A stretch of 64,000 nucleotides of DNA, taken from Gordonia sp. KTR9. GTDB lineage: Bacteria > Actinomycetota > Actinomycetes > Mycobacteriales > Mycobacteriaceae. The stretch is taken from NCBI RefSeq assembly GCF_000143885.2, contig NC_018581.1, forward strand, positions 3,906,001 to 3,970,000, in the 5' to 3' direction. Positions 36,040-45,404 of this stretch are shown here, in pieces. The notes beneath the pieces are model-generated. The model worked only from the letters and a program-made list of their open reading frames with translations. It searched no databases and had not been told where the DNA came from. The first letter of the stretch is position 1, and each line of letters opens with the position of its first letter. The position numbers and the translations under genes were made by a program.

Positions 36040-36384
36040 ATGGCGAAAAAGGAAATCGTTCAGGTCATCGACGATCTCGACGGCAAGGTACTGGATCAGT
36101 ACGAAACCGTCCGGTGGTCGCTCGATGGAAAGAACTATGAGTTCGACACATCGTCGAAGCATGCGCAGCAATTCCGCGATTCGCTGTCGAAGTACCTCGA
36201 CATCTCCCGTCAGACCGGCCGCGTGACCAAGCGTGCAGCAACGGCCTCGACTGCGACCGGAAGCGGCCGCAACAAGGAGACCACCAAGGCGATTCGGGAA
36301 TGGGCCATCAAAGAAGGCTACGAACTGAGCGACCGCGGCCGTATCCCGCAAAGCATCATCGAGGCGTTCGAAGCCGCACACTGA
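36040..36384 (+). CDS. lsr2: Nucleoid-associated protein Lsr2
   Basis: 114-aa xenogeneic-silencing protein of actinobacteria. The N-terminal dimerisation domain (residues 1-60) begins AKKEIVQVIDDLDG. A flexible linker rich in Ala/Thr follows (about 62-80), then the C-terminal AT-hook-like domain with Arg99-Gly100-Arg101 (LSDRGRIPQS) that enters the minor groove. GAGGGG lies 11 nt upstream of the ATG. Two hairpins follow the stop codon. Confidence 0.97.
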   Translation: MAKKEIVQVIDDLDGKVLDQYETVRWSLDGKNYEFDTSSKHAQQFRDSLSKYLDISRQTGRVTKRAATASTATGSGRNKETTKAIREWAIKEGYELSDRGRIPQSIIEAFEAAH

Positions 36385-36385
36385 T

Positions 36386-36453
36386 CGGTCAGACCTGACC
36401 GTCACCGACGACGAGACCTACTGCCCGGCCGCACTTCGCGCGCCGGGCGGTAG
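36386..36453 (+). terminator. Double hairpin after lsr2
   Basis: The first stem is CGGTCAG (36386-36392) with CTGACCG (36395-36401). The second pairs CTACTGCCCGGC (36418-36429) with GCCGGGCGGTAG (36442-36453), 12 pairs including one G-T. There is no T-tract, as is usual for actinobacterial terminators. It should insulate lsr2 from the following gene. Confidence 0.6.
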
Positions 36454-36474
36454 GCGTTGGGAGGGCTGTTCACG

Positions 36475-37521
36475 GTGAGGTCCTTCACCCCGCTGTCGGC
36501 TCCCGTGGACCCGGTTCGTGCGCTCGAGCGCATCTCGTGGCTGCTCGAGCGTCGTCGAGAGAGCACCTACCGCGTCGAGGCCTTCCGCCGCGCCGGGCAG
36601 GCGGCGGCCGGGCTGGATCCGTCCGAACTCCATGCGCGGGCCGTCGCCGGCACCTTGACCGCGATCAAGGGCATCGGCAAGACCACCGCGGCCGTCATCG
36701 CCGAGGCCATCGACGGCGAGTTGCCGGGGTACCTCGCACGGCTGCAGAGCGAGGATCCGCCCACCGCCCCGGGCGAGGCCGAGAACCTCGTCGAGGCCGT
36801 GGTCGGTGACCTGCACGCCCATACCGAATGGAGCGACGGCGGGGCGCCGATCGACGAGATGGCTGCCGCCGCGGAGGCGTCGGGTCACGACTGGCTCGCG
36901 ATCACCGACCATTCGCCGCGCCTGACGATCGCGAACGGGCTCAGCGCGGAGCGGCTCGCCTCTCAGATCGAGGCGATCGATGCCTGGAACGCCGGTCACA
37001 CAAGCGACTTCCGTCTCTTTCGTGGCATCGAGATCGACATCCTCGACGACGGCGCGCTCGATCAGTCCGACGAGATGATCGCCCGGCTCGACGTCGTGAC
37101 CGCATCTGTGCATTCCAATCTGCGGATGGCACACGATGCCATGACCGCCCGGCTCGTCGCCGCGGCCTCCGACCCCCGGGTGCACGTCCTCGGCCACTGC
37201 ACGGGCCGGCGGGTGCTCAGCGGGAGGGGCCACCGTCCGCCCTCGACCTTCGATGCCGAGGCCGTCTTCGCCGCGTGCGCGGCCCACGACACCGTCGTGG
37301 AGATCAATTCCCGGCCGGAGCGGGTCGACCCGCCCGACGAATTGATCGCGATCGCCCTGGACGCGGGATGTCTGTTCGCGATCGACTCCGACGCACACGC
37401 GCCCGGACAACTCGACTTCAAGATCCTCGGCGCCCAGCGGGCCGCGGCGCACGGGATCGATCCCGAGCAGATCGTCACGACGTGGTCGTCGGAGCGGTTG
37501 TCGGAGTGGCTCTCTCGATGA
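36475..37521 (+). CDS. PHP-domain protein with PolX-like helix-hairpin-helix N-terminus
   Basis: 348 aa. Residues about 5-85 resemble the DNA-binding 8-kDa/HhH part of X-family polymerases (RESTYRVEAFRRAG, LTAIKGIGKTTAAVI). Residues about 105-340 form a PHP phosphoesterase with metal-binding motifs GDLHAHTEWSDGG, ITDHS, FRGIEIDIL, ASVHSN, VLGHC and AIDSDAH. The polymerase palm is absent. It may be a 3'-phosphatase or nuclease in repair. GTG 36475 is the start. Confidence 0.85.
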   Translation: MRSFTPLSAPVDPVRALERISWLLERRRESTYRVEAFRRAGQAAAGLDPSELHARAVAGTLTAIKGIGKTTAAVIAEAIDGELPGYLARLQSEDPPTAPGEAENLVEAVVGDLHAHTEWSDGGAPIDEMAAAAEASGHDWLAITDHSPRLTIANGLSAERLASQIEAIDAWNAGHTSDFRLFRGIEIDILDDGALDQSDEMIARLDVVTASVHSNLRMAHDAMTARLVAAASDPRVHVLGHCTGRRVLSGRGHRPPSTFDAEAVFAACAAHDTVVEINSRPERVDPPDELIAIALDAGCLFAIDSDAHAPGQLDFKILGAQRAAAHGIDPEQIVTTWSSERLSEWLSR

Positions 37522-37560
37522 GCCGGCAGAATCGGGTGGGAAATGCGCCGCGCTCGGTCG

Positions 37561-38655
37561 TCAGCTCAGGGCGCCGACCCGGTCCCGGATCACCGGCAGC
37601 ACGCCTTCGGCGAACCAGTGCGCCTCCTCGATGTGCGGGTATCCCGACAGGATGAAGTGTGAAAATCCTTCGGACTCGTATTCGCCGATCAGCCCGGCCA
37701 CCTCGTCGTAGCTGCCCACGAGTGCCGTGCCGGCTCCGCCGCGGATGAGGCCGACGCCCGCCCACAGGCCGGGATGGATCTCGAGTGCGTCGCGACGGCC
37801 GCCGTGCAGTTGCGCCATCCGGCGCTGGCCGGTCGAGTCCGAACCCGAGTGCAGGGCGAAGGCCGTCGCGATCTCCTCGTCGGAGATTCCCTGCAGCAGG
37901 GTGTCGGCGACCCGCCACGCCTCCTCCGAGGTCTCGCGCGCGATGACATGGAGTCGCACACCGTATTCCAGTGACCGGCCGACCGTCGCCGCGCGGCGCG
38001 CCACCTCGGCGATCTTCTCCCCCGCCACCGCGGGCGGTTCACCCCACGTGAGGTAGACCTCGGCCCGCGCAGCGGCCACCGTCAGCGCCGGATCCGACGA
38101 ACCGCCGAAGAATATCTGCGGCTTGACGGCCGGCGGGTCCGGCAGGAACGCCCCGGCGATCTGATAGAACTCACCCTCGAAATCGACGGTTTCACCGGCC
38201 CAGAGTCCCTCGACGATCTGCACGAACTCGTCGGTGCGCGCATATCGGCGGTCGTGGTCGACCCAGTCACCGAAGCGTCGTTGTTCGACCTCGTCGCCGC
38301 CGGTCACGATGTTGACCGCGATTCGCCCACCGGAGAAACGCTGTAGCGTCGCGGTCTGCTGGGCGGCGAGGGTCGGTGAGATCAGGCCGGGACGGAACGC
38401 CACGAGGAACTTCAGCTGGTCGGTGTGCGTGATCGCGGCCGCGGTCGTGAGCCACGCATCCTCACACCAGGTTCCGGTCGGGGTCAGTACGCTCTCGTAG
38501 CCGAGCCGATCGGCGGTGCGCGCGACATCGATCAGATACGGCAGTTCCGGCGCCCGATAACCCGGCGGATGACGCTTCGTCGCCGACGCGTGCGACGCTC
38601 CGACGATTCCGCGACTGTCACCGGCGGTCGGCAGAAACCAGTGGAAATGACTCAT
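37561..38655 (-). CDS. ssuD: FMNH2-dependent alkanesulfonate monooxygenase SsuD
   Basis: 364-aa luciferase-like flavin monooxygenase that desulfonates alkanesulfonates to aldehyde and sulfite. Family marks are FHWFLPTAGDSRGI, TPTGTWCEDAWL, VAFRPGLISPTLAAQQTATLQR and VNIVTGGDEVEQ. It is the last gene of ssuCBAD on the minus strand. No ssuE flavin reductase is nearby, so it must rely on a reductase encoded elsewhere. Confidence 0.93.
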   Translation of the reverse strand: MSHFHWFLPTAGDSRGIVGASHASATKRHPPGYRAPELPYLIDVARTADRLGYESVLTPTGTWCEDAWLTTAAAITHTDQLKFLVAFRPGLISPTLAAQQTATLQRFSGGRIAVNIVTGGDEVEQRRFGDWVDHDRRYARTDEFVQIVEGLWAGETVDFEGEFYQIAGAFLPDPPAVKPQIFFGGSSDPALTVAAARAEVYLTWGEPPAVAGEKIAEVARRAATVGRSLEYGVRLHVIARETSEEAWRVADTLLQGISDEEIATAFALHSGSDSTGQRRMAQLHGGRRDALEIHPGLWAGVGLIRGGAGTALVGSYDEVAGLIGEYESEGFSHFILSGYPHIEEAHWFAEGVLPVIRDRVGALS

Positions 38656-38735
38656 GGGCGTGTTCCCTTCCTACGGGTGGACGGGCCGGTGTTCTGGGTG
38701 GTCTCGGAGATGGGCGTCCGGTCTCCGAACGACCC

Positions 38736-39806
38736 TCAGGACTGAGGCGCGCCGAACAGCGGTGCGAGAGACGCGTCGTAGCGGTTGTCGACGAACTTCG
38801 CGACGTCGACCTGCCCCTGCAGCTGCCCGGAGTCGGCGAAGGCGTCGGCGAGAGTCTGCTCGGACGCCACGACGCTGTCGTCGAGTGCGATGGCCGGACG
38901 CAGGCTCCGACCCTGGGCGATCCTGCCTGCCCGCGGGTCGATTCCGACCTCGGCCGAGTATTTCTCGGCCCATACGTCGGGGTTGGCCTTGGCCCAGTTG
39001 GCGGCACGCGCGATACCGAGGGCCAGTTCTCGTACCGCGGTGTTGCGCCGCGGATCGGCCAGCGCCTCGTCGCCGGCGATGCCGAAGCCGAAGCCGTTGG
39101 ACACGCCTTCGGCGGTGACGAGCGTCTTCGGATTGTTCTCGAGCTGGACGATCGCGGTGTACGGGTCCCAGATCGCCCATGCGTCGACATTGCCGGATGT
39201 GAACGCCGACAACGCATCTGCGGGCTGCAGGAAGACCGGCTCGACGTCCTTGCCGGGCCCCAGGGTCAGATTCACCTTGTTCAGCTGGAGCAACAGGTGT
39301 CCGTGTGCCGAGCTGCCCTTGGCGACGGCGACCTTCTTGCCCTTCAGATCGGCGACGGAGGCCAGTGTCGAGTTGCCCGGGATCAGGATCGCATCGCCAC
39401 TGGCATTGTTCGCGTAGCCGGTGACGATCTTGACCTTGGCGTTCGCCGCTGCGCCGAAGATGGGCGGTGTGTTCCCGGTGACGGCGAAATCGATCTTGCC
39501 GGCGGTCGCCGCCTCGATCTGGGGCGGGCCGGAGGTGAAGGTGGAGAACTCGACGGTGAACGGGAGCTTCTCGAGTTCGCCCGAGGCACGCAGCAGGGCT
39601 TCCGTGCCGCCCTTCTGGTCCCCGACACGAAGGGTGAGGTCCTGTAGGGAGGCGACGTCGACCGTGTCGTTTGCGATCGACTCGGCGGTGTCCTCGCGCT
39701 GCACGCATCCGGCGAGGCCCAGAGTGAGGGCGGCGGTGGCCAGGACGGCGGCGAGCACACGGCGCCGGGGCCGGGATGCGCGCACGGAGAGATGGGCGTC
39801 GGTCAT
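38736..39806 (-). CDS. ssuA: Aliphatic sulfonate-binding lipoprotein SsuA
   Basis: 356-aa ABC substrate-binding protein. An Arg-rich N-terminus, a hydrophobic stretch and the lipobox LAGC show lipidation at the membrane. The mature part has the SsuA wording LRVGDQKGGTEALLRASGEL, GNTPPIFGAAANAKV and VAVAKGSSAHGHLLLQL. It lies between ssuB and ssuD and delivers sulfonates to SsuBC. Confidence 0.92.
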   Translation of the reverse strand: MTDAHLSVRASRPRRRVLAAVLATAALTLGLAGCVQREDTAESIANDTVDVASLQDLTLRVGDQKGGTEALLRASGELEKLPFTVEFSTFTSGPPQIEAATAGKIDFAVTGNTPPIFGAAANAKVKIVTGYANNASGDAILIPGNSTLASVADLKGKKVAVAKGSSAHGHLLLQLNKVNLTLGPGKDVEPVFLQPADALSAFTSGNVDAWAIWDPYTAIVQLENNPKTLVTAEGVSNGFGFGIAGDEALADPRRNTAVRELALGIARAANWAKANPDVWAEKYSAEVGIDPRAGRIAQGRSLRPAIALDDSVVASEQTLADAFADSGQLQGQVDVAKFVDNRYDASLAPLFGAPQS

Positions 39807-39845
39807 CGGAGTGCCTTCGGTTGAAGCGGATGGGTGGTGAGCGGG

Positions 39846-40634
39846 TCAGTGCGCGGGATCGGCGACGCCGAGGGCGGTCAGCAATCGGGCTCGCAGGCGC
39901 GGGATCTCGGAGTCGGCGTCGTCGGGGTCGCCGGTCTGCCGCGGCCGGGGCACGGCGAGGTCTTCGACGATCTCGCCGCCGGCCAGGACGACGACACGGT
40001 CGGCGAGCCGCAGCGCCTCGTCGACATCGTGGGTGACGAGAAGTGCGCCGAAGCCGTTGTCGCGCCAGAGTCTGATGAGCAGTTCGTGCATCGTGCGCCG
40101 GGTGAGGGCGTCGAGCGCGCCGAACGGCTCGTCGAGCAGCAGGAGCTGCGGACGTGCCACGAGGGCACGGGCGAGGGAGACCCGTTGTGCCTGGCCGCCG
40201 GAGAGCTGCGCCGGCCAGGCACCCGTCTTGTCGCTGAGGCCGACCTCGTCGAGGGTGCGGCGCGCCCGTTCCCGGGCCTCGGTCTTGCCGACCTTCTCGC
40301 GGACGAGGCCGAAGGCGACGTTCTGCAGCACGGTGCGCCATGGGAAGAGCCGTGGTTCCTGGAAGGACACCGCCGGGTGACCGGCGGTCCGCACGCTGCC
40401 CGACTCGGTGGTCGACAGCCCGGCGAGCAGTCGCAGAAGGGTCGACTTGCCACTGCCGCTGCGTCCGATGAGCGCGACGATCTCGCGTGCGCCCACTCGC
40501 AGCGAGACGTCCCGCAGCACGACATTGTCCCCGTAGCGCAGGCTCGCGTGCTCGACCTCCGCGGCGTATGACACGGCGCCGGCACGCTCCTCGGCGAGCG
40601 GAACCTCGAGATCTCGGGTGGCGATGGCGGTCAT
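39846..40634 (-). CDS. ssuB: Sulfonate ABC transporter ATP-binding protein SsuB
   Basis: 262-aa ATPase with Walker A GRSGSGKST, signature LSGGQAQRV and Walker B LLLDEPFGALD. VSFQEPRLFPWRTVLQNVAFG is the nitrate/sulfonate/taurine-type Q-loop. AGGAGG is 7 nt before ATG 40634, which settles the start although the frame is open upstream. The gene begins 40 bp after the ssuC stop. Confidence 0.93.
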   Translation of the reverse strand: MTAIATRDLEVPLAEERAGAVSYAAEVEHASLRYGDNVVLRDVSLRVGAREIVALIGRSGSGKSTLLRLLAGLSTTESGSVRTAGHPAVSFQEPRLFPWRTVLQNVAFGLVREKVGKTEARERARRTLDEVGLSDKTGAWPAQLSGGQAQRVSLARALVARPQLLLLDEPFGALDALTRRTMHELLIRLWRDNGFGALLVTHDVDEALRLADRVVVLAGGEIVEDLAVPRPRQTGDPDDADSEIPRLRARLLTALGVADPAH

Positions 40635-40674
40635 GGTCGGGCCTCCTCTACTCGGGGTGTACGGGCTGCGAGCG

Positions 40675-41526
40675 TCACCGGTTCTGGTATCGCGTGGTGT
40701 AGCGCTCGAGCGCACGCACGATGGCGTCGGTGATCAATCCCACTGCGGCATAGACGATCAGGCCGAAGAAGATGATGTCGGTGCGCAGGAAGTCGCGCGC
40801 GTTGTTGATCAGGTATCCCAGTCCGGACGTCGCCGCGATCTGTTCGGCGACGATCAGGCTGAGCCACGCGATGGCCAGGGCCTGTCGTAGGCCGACCAGG
40901 ATCTGCGGCATGGCGCCCGGGATGATGAGATCCCGGATCGTGGTCAGTCGTGAGAAGCCCAGCACGCGAGCGGTTTCCACCAGCCGGCCGTCGATCTGGC
41001 GAATCGCGGCCGACGTGTTCAGGTAGAGCGGGAACAGAGCGCCGAGGGACACGAGCAGGACCTTGGGCGTCTCACCGATGCCGAACCACAAGATGAACAG
41101 CGGGATGAGACCGAACAGCGGAAGTGCGCGGATCGCCTGCATGTTCGGGTCGATGGCCGAGTCGGCGATCCTGCTCAGGCCCACCAGCAGACCGAGGCCG
41201 ATTCCGACCGCGACGCCGATGGTCAGCCCGATCGCGACTCGCTGGGCCGACGCCGCGATGGCATCGACGAGCTGCCCGTTGGCGAGAACCTCCCATCCGG
41301 CCTCGGCGATCAGCGACGGAGCGGGCAGCTTGTCCTGCGGGATGACCCCCAGTGCGCTGCCGACCTGCCAGAGCACGAGGACGGCGATGGGCGACAACGC
41401 ACGCAGGATCGTGTGCAGCCGCGACGATCTGCCCGACTTGGCGGATGCCGACGAGGCGTCGGTCGAACCCGGTTCCACCGCCCGCGGGTCGCCGGGCGCG
41501 CTGATACTGAGTGTTGGGTCGGCCAC
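40675..41526 (-). CDS. ssuC: Sulfonate ABC transporter permease SsuC
   Basis: 283-aa permease with about six membrane spans and a Ser/Ala-rich cytoplasmic N-terminus of about 40 residues. LPLFGLIPLFILWFGIGETPK and LRQALAIAWLSLIVAEQIA (the EAA loop) are typical of SsuC. It is first in the ssu operon. The 99-bp upstream gap shows no operator that I can name. Confidence 0.92.
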   Translation of the reverse strand: MADPTLSISAPGDPRAVEPGSTDASSASAKSGRSSRLHTILRALSPIAVLVLWQVGSALGVIPQDKLPAPSLIAEAGWEVLANGQLVDAIAASAQRVAIGLTIGVAVGIGLGLLVGLSRIADSAIDPNMQAIRALPLFGLIPLFILWFGIGETPKVLLVSLGALFPLYLNTSAAIRQIDGRLVETARVLGFSRLTTIRDLIIPGAMPQILVGLRQALAIAWLSLIVAEQIAATSGLGYLINNARDFLRTDIIFFGLIVYAAVGLITDAIVRALERYTTRYQNR

Positions 41527-41625
41527 GTGCGGCTACGTTACGAATCGGGAAACACTCGCGACACCATTGAGTTCAGCCTGAGCACAAGTAGGCCATGGAT
41601 CCGCTGTTCGCGTACCGACGAGCGG

Positions 41626-42225
41626 TCAGCCCCGTCTGATCGTGATCCCGGTCATCCCCGACGCCGATCCGGTCAGCTCGATCACCGGTCCGCCCGGACG
41701 CGTCGGTGCGCCGGCCTTGTCCTTCACCTTCGACCACCCGGACAGTTGCAGGTCGCCGTATCGGATCTCGTGATCGTGACCGATCCGGAGCTTCACGGTG
41801 GTGGTGGACACCTGGAATTGCAGCGTCGTCGACGGCCCGGGGAACGACGCGTGGGTGAAGTCCAGATCGACGGTGCCCATGCTGCCGGTGACGAGGGTCG
41901 ACGGCGGGACGTGCCAGGTCCCCTTGCGTCGAACCGTGTCCCACTCGGCCTCCAGGTGCAGAGGCGACGTCGGCGGCACGGCGACGGCCGGCATCGTGGT
42001 CACGGCGTGGGTCGGATCGTTGAACAGACGGCCGGCGTTCGGCAGGTTCTCCAGGACCGCCCGCAGATCGGCTCGGGTCTTGGCGGTGTACACCAGGCCC
42101 GAACGCTCCTCGAACTCCGCGATCTCCAGGTATCCGGACGAGAACGCGTCATTGAGCAGGGTGACGGCTCGTTCGCGTTCCGGGTTCCCGACCCGTAGAT
42201 CGTCGTCGGGGAGGCGGTCGACCAT
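41626..42225 (-). CDS. DUF1707 domain protein
   Basis: 199-aa protein. The N-terminal DUF1707 domain (about residues 5-60) has the family wording LRVGNPERERAVTLLNDAF and GYLEIAEFEERSGL..AKTRADL. The C-terminal half is a beta-rich segment without membrane span, resembling the DUF2154/cell-wall-active-antibiotic-response region in related proteins. Its function is unknown. ATG 42225 is at the family start. Confidence 0.8.
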   Translation of the reverse strand: MVDRLPDDDLRVGNPERERAVTLLNDAFSSGYLEIAEFEERSGLVYTAKTRADLRAVLENLPNAGRLFNDPTHAVTTMPAVAVPPTSPLHLEAEWDTVRRKGTWHVPPSTLVTGSMGTVDLDFTHASFPGPSTTLQFQVSTTTVKLRIGHDHEIRYGDLQLSGWSKVKDKAGAPTRPGGPVIELTGSASGMTGITIRRG

Positions 42226-42314
42226 GCCTGCCACTTTATTGCACCGCTTCGCGACGGTGTGTCGCACCGTTTCGCGGTGGTCCTCGCGGCCACCGGGGCA
42301 CGGGTGCGGCCCGG

Positions 42315-43550
42315 TCAGTTCCGCGGGATCGGCGGCGCGGCGTCGGGTGCCATCAGCGCGCCGATCTGCGAGAAGATCGGGTTGCCGCCGTTGTCGTAGG
42401 AGCCGTCGGGTCCGAATGCCTCGGGCTCGTACGTCACCGACACCGCGATGGCGATCTTCTCCGCCGGCAGATATCCCGCGACCGCGGAGTACCCGTTGAA
42501 CAAGGGGTTCTGCACGATCCAGTCACCGGTGAGGACGACGCCCATCCCGTAGGTGTATCGGTCACTCATCGGCATGCACGTTGCGCAGCCGGCCAGTGGG
42601 CGCGCCACGTCACGCGTGCTTGTGGAGACCATCGTGTCGTAGGACTCCGATGCCAGTGTCTCGCCCGCGAAGAGTTTGCGCGCCGTCGCCTCGACGTCGT
42701 AGATGTTCGATGTCTGGATGGCGCCGTGGGTGATGCTCCACGACGGGTTCCAGCCGGTGGTCTCCTCGTAGAAGGGAGTCGTCGGCGGGAGGTTCAGAAT
42801 CCCGCGCCGCTCTGAGGAGTAGGCGTGCAGGGCTGGTTCGGGGATCACCGCGGTCAGATCCGAGACGGTGTTGCCGAGGTCGAGCGGTTCGGAGATCCGC
42901 TGCCGGAGCAGATCGGCGACCGATTCACCGGTGATCTTCTCCAGGGCCAGCCCGAGGATCACGTAGTTGGTGTGCGCGTAGTTCCAGTTCGTTCCCGGCT
43001 CGTAGAGCAACGGCTTGTTCACGGCGTAGGACAGCATCTCCTCGGTGGTCCACGCCTTGAACGGGTTCGTCAGTTCCTCGGTCTCGAACGCATCGTTCCC
43101 GAGCACGAAGTCCTGGTACCCGGAAGTCATCGTCGCCAGTTGCCGGAGAGTGACCTTGTCGCTGTTGGGGATCTGGGGAACCCACTTCGCGATGATGTCG
43201 TCGATGCCGACGGCCTTCTCGTCGACGAGTTGCAACAGCACCGCCGCGACGTAGGCGATGGCGACGGATCCGTTGCGGAAGTGCATGTCCGGGGTGGCCG
43301 GGATGCCGGTCTGGGATTCGCCGAACGCCTTGGTGATCACGTCCCGGCCGTCGTCGGTGACGCGCACGATCGCCGCCTTCAGGTGCTTGGACTCCATCAG
43401 CCCTTCGACGATCCGCTCGATCTCCGCCGCCTGCTGTGGGTTCGACGACGCGGCCGACGAGGACGCGCCATCGGAGCCGCTGTCGGTACCACAAGCCGCC
43501 AGCGCGATCGCCAGGACCGCGACAATCAGCATCGACCAGCGCTTTTGCAT
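42315..43550 (-). CDS. Beta-lactamase-family lipoprotein with degenerate active site
   Basis: 411-aa protein with the lipobox LAAC (an exported lipoprotein) and a class C beta-lactamase/penicillin-binding-like domain. At the catalytic motif, usually Ser-x-x-Lys, it has Ser95-Val-Ala-Ile98 in FRNGSVAIAYV. The usual Tyr-x-Asn is Tyr191-Ala-His193 in NYAHTNYVILG. The rest of the fold wording (TMTSGYQDF, YEPGTNWNYA, YGMGVVL) is intact. It is probably not a hydrolase; a binding or sensing role is possible. ATG 43550 gives a proper signal peptide. Confidence 0.85.
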   Translation of the reverse strand: MQKRWSMLIVAVLAIALAACGTDSGSDGASSSAASSNPQQAAEIERIVEGLMESKHLKAAIVRVTDDGRDVITKAFGESQTGIPATPDMHFRNGSVAIAYVAAVLLQLVDEKAVGIDDIIAKWVPQIPNSDKVTLRQLATMTSGYQDFVLGNDAFETEELTNPFKAWTTEEMLSYAVNKPLLYEPGTNWNYAHTNYVILGLALEKITGESVADLLRQRISEPLDLGNTVSDLTAVIPEPALHAYSSERRGILNLPPTTPFYEETTGWNPSWSITHGAIQTSNIYDVEATARKLFAGETLASESYDTMVSTSTRDVARPLAGCATCMPMSDRYTYGMGVVLTGDWIVQNPLFNGYSAVAGYLPAEKIAIAVSVTYEPEAFGPDGSYDNGGNPIFSQIGALMAPDAAPPIPRN

Positions 43551-43648
43551 CCCCGCATTGTCCCACGAGCACCGAACCCCTGTCGGTGCCTTCGCCATTT
43601 CCGGAGTACCGTCGTGCTGGTCGGTGGCACCGGCGGAGGAGGTCGACG

Positions 43649-44530
43649 ATGACAGCAGGACACGCAACGGGCCCGGCGTCGGGACCGATGCCGGCCGCGT
43701 TCATCGGGCACGGCAACCCGATGAACGCCCTGGAGCGCAACAGGTACACCGAGGCCTGGACAGCACTGGGCGCGTCGGTGCCGAAACCTCGTGCGATCCT
43801 GGTGATCTCGGCGCACTGGTACACCAACGCCACTGCCGTCACCGCGATGCGGCGACCGCGGACGATCCATGACTTCTACGGATTCCCACAGGACCTCTTC
43901 GACGTCGAGTACCCCGCTCCGGGAGACCCCGAGGTCGCCGAGATGGTCTCCGATGTCGTCAAACCCACGTGGTGCGGCCACGACGTCGACAGCTGGGGCA
44001 TCGACCACGGGACCTGGTCGGTTCTCGTGCACACGTTCCCGGATGCCTCGGTACCCGTACTGCAGTTGTCGCTCAACGCCTTCAAGGACCTCGAACACCA
44101 TTACGAGCTGGGTCGCCGACTCGCCCCGCTCCGGGAGCAGGGCGTGCTGATCATCGGCAGCGGCAACATCGTGCACAATCTGCGGGCGGTCGACTTCGGA
44201 AGGTCTGACAGCGGATTCGACTGGGCCCATCGCTTCGACGACGCCACACGCGAAGTGTTGCAGGACAATCCGTCGAATGTACTGAGCCTGGACGGGCATC
44301 CCGACTTCGACAGATCCGTGCCGACTCCCGACCACTATCTTCCGCTGCTCTACATCGCCGGACTCGCCGGTGACTCACCCCTGGACCTGCTCGTGGATGG
44401 TCATACCGCCGGGTCGATCTCTATGGCCGCCTACACGCTGGGGCTCGAGGTCGAACCCCCGGGATCCGGGATCGGTGGACCGGCCGCCGAACTGCCCCAG
44501 GGGTTTCCGACACTCGATTCGAACCTGTGA
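43649..44530 (+). CDS. ygiD: LigB-type extradiol dioxygenase (4,5-DOPA dioxygenase, YgiD-like)
   Basis: 293-aa class III ring-cleavage enzyme. Metal and catalytic His residues appear in FIGHGNPMNAL, ISAHWYTN, IDHGTWSVL and GSGNIVHNL. The overall match is to YgiD/DODA proteins that open catechols such as DOPA between carbons 4 and 5. GGAGG lies 6 nt before ATG 43649; the frame is open further upstream within the divergent lipoprotein gene but that is not coding. Confidence 0.9.
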   Translation: MTAGHATGPASGPMPAAFIGHGNPMNALERNRYTEAWTALGASVPKPRAILVISAHWYTNATAVTAMRRPRTIHDFYGFPQDLFDVEYPAPGDPEVAEMVSDVVKPTWCGHDVDSWGIDHGTWSVLVHTFPDASVPVLQLSLNAFKDLEHHYELGRRLAPLREQGVLIIGSGNIVHNLRAVDFGRSDSGFDWAHRFDDATREVLQDNPSNVLSLDGHPDFDRSVPTPDHYLPLLYIAGLAGDSPLDLLVDGHTAGSISMAAYTLGLEVEPPGSGIGGPAAELPQGFPTLDSNL

Positions 44531-44533
44531 GCC

Positions 44534-45022
44534 TCAGGCCGCCGCCAGGAAGTCGTCGATCTGGTTGATCGCCGAGGACGCACCTTCGACGACTCCCATG
44601 TCGAGCACCTTCTGCAAGGCCTCGGCCGAATCGTAGGTGCTGATGAACGTGGCGACCGTGGTGCCGTTCTTCTCGGTGAAGGCGTAGGAGTTGCGGGACT
44701 CCGGCATGTCGGTGATCGGGTTGAGGTCCGCGTCGGCGAAGCCGTCGAGGAAGGTGAAGCCGTGGGGTTCGTCGACGGACTCGACCTTCCAGTAACCGCC
44801 GAACTTCTCGCCCTCCGGGCTGGTCATGTAGTAGGTCATCCGGCCACCCGGACGCAGGTCGTGATCGACGACGGTGGCCGGGTAGGTCGGCGGACCCCAG
44901 ATCTTCTCGAGCTGGCGCGGGTCGGCGTAGATCTGCCACACGCGGTCGATCGGCGCCGCGAATTCGGCGTTGATGGTGATGGTGCGGGCGTCGAGGTCCG
45001 GCGTCACGTCGATGACAGGCAT
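44534..45022 (-). CDS. SRPBCC (AHSA1-like) domain protein
   Basis: 162-aa START/Bet v1-fold protein of the AHSA1 group: AEFAAPIDRVWQIYADPRQLEKIWGPP at the start, then GRMTYYMTSPEGEKFGGYW and FTEKNGTTVATFI. Such proteins bind small hydrophobic ligands. The gene follows the ArsR-type regulator by 3 bp, the usual ArsR-SRPBCC pairing. It converges on the dioxygenase gene with a 3-bp gap. Confidence 0.88.
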   Translation of the reverse strand: MPVIDVTPDLDARTITINAEFAAPIDRVWQIYADPRQLEKIWGPPTYPATVVDHDLRPGGRMTYYMTSPEGEKFGGYWKVESVDEPHGFTFLDGFADADLNPITDMPESRNSYAFTEKNGTTVATFISTYDSAEALQKVLDMGVVEGASSAINQIDDFLAAA

Positions 45023-45025
45023 TGT

Positions 45026-45397
45026 TCAATCCTCCGATGGTGTTGTGGGTGAGGGTGATTCGATCGAGAGCAGATCGTCGATGCGGGCGATACGACCGCG
45101 CCACACCTGTTCGAGCTCGGTGAGCATCGCTGCCACCGAACGCACTGCCGCGACGTCGCCACTGGCCAGCTGCTCCCGCCCGTGACGACGTTTGGTGAGC
45201 AGGCCGGCCTTCTCCAGGACGGCGACGTGCTTCTGCACGGCCGCAAAGCTCATGTCGTATTTCGCGGCCAGTACCGAGACCGAGTGTTCACCGGCGAGCA
45301 CACGTCGCAAGATGTCGCGACGGGTGCGGTCCGACAGCGCGTGGAACAGGGCGTCGGCCCGGTCCTCGTCTGTCGGTTCGCCTGCGTTCTCGGCCAC
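45026..45397 (-). CDS. ArsR-family winged-helix regulator
   Basis: 123-aa regulator with the helix-turn-helix LAAKYDMSFAAVQKHVAVLEKAGLL (about residues 44-68). It belongs to the SRPBCC-linked ArsR group, which lacks the metal-binding Cys pairs of arsenic sensors; no Cys is present. A perfect inverted repeat 8 bp upstream of its start is its likely own operator. It is transcribed with the SRPBCC gene. Confidence 0.9.
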   Translation of the reverse strand: MAENAGEPTDEDRADALFHALSDRTRRDILRRVLAGEHSVSVLAAKYDMSFAAVQKHVAVLEKAGLLTKRRHGREQLASGDVAAVRSVAAMLTELEQVWRGRIARIDDLLSIESPSPTTPSED

Positions 45398-45404
45398 ATC
45401 TCAA

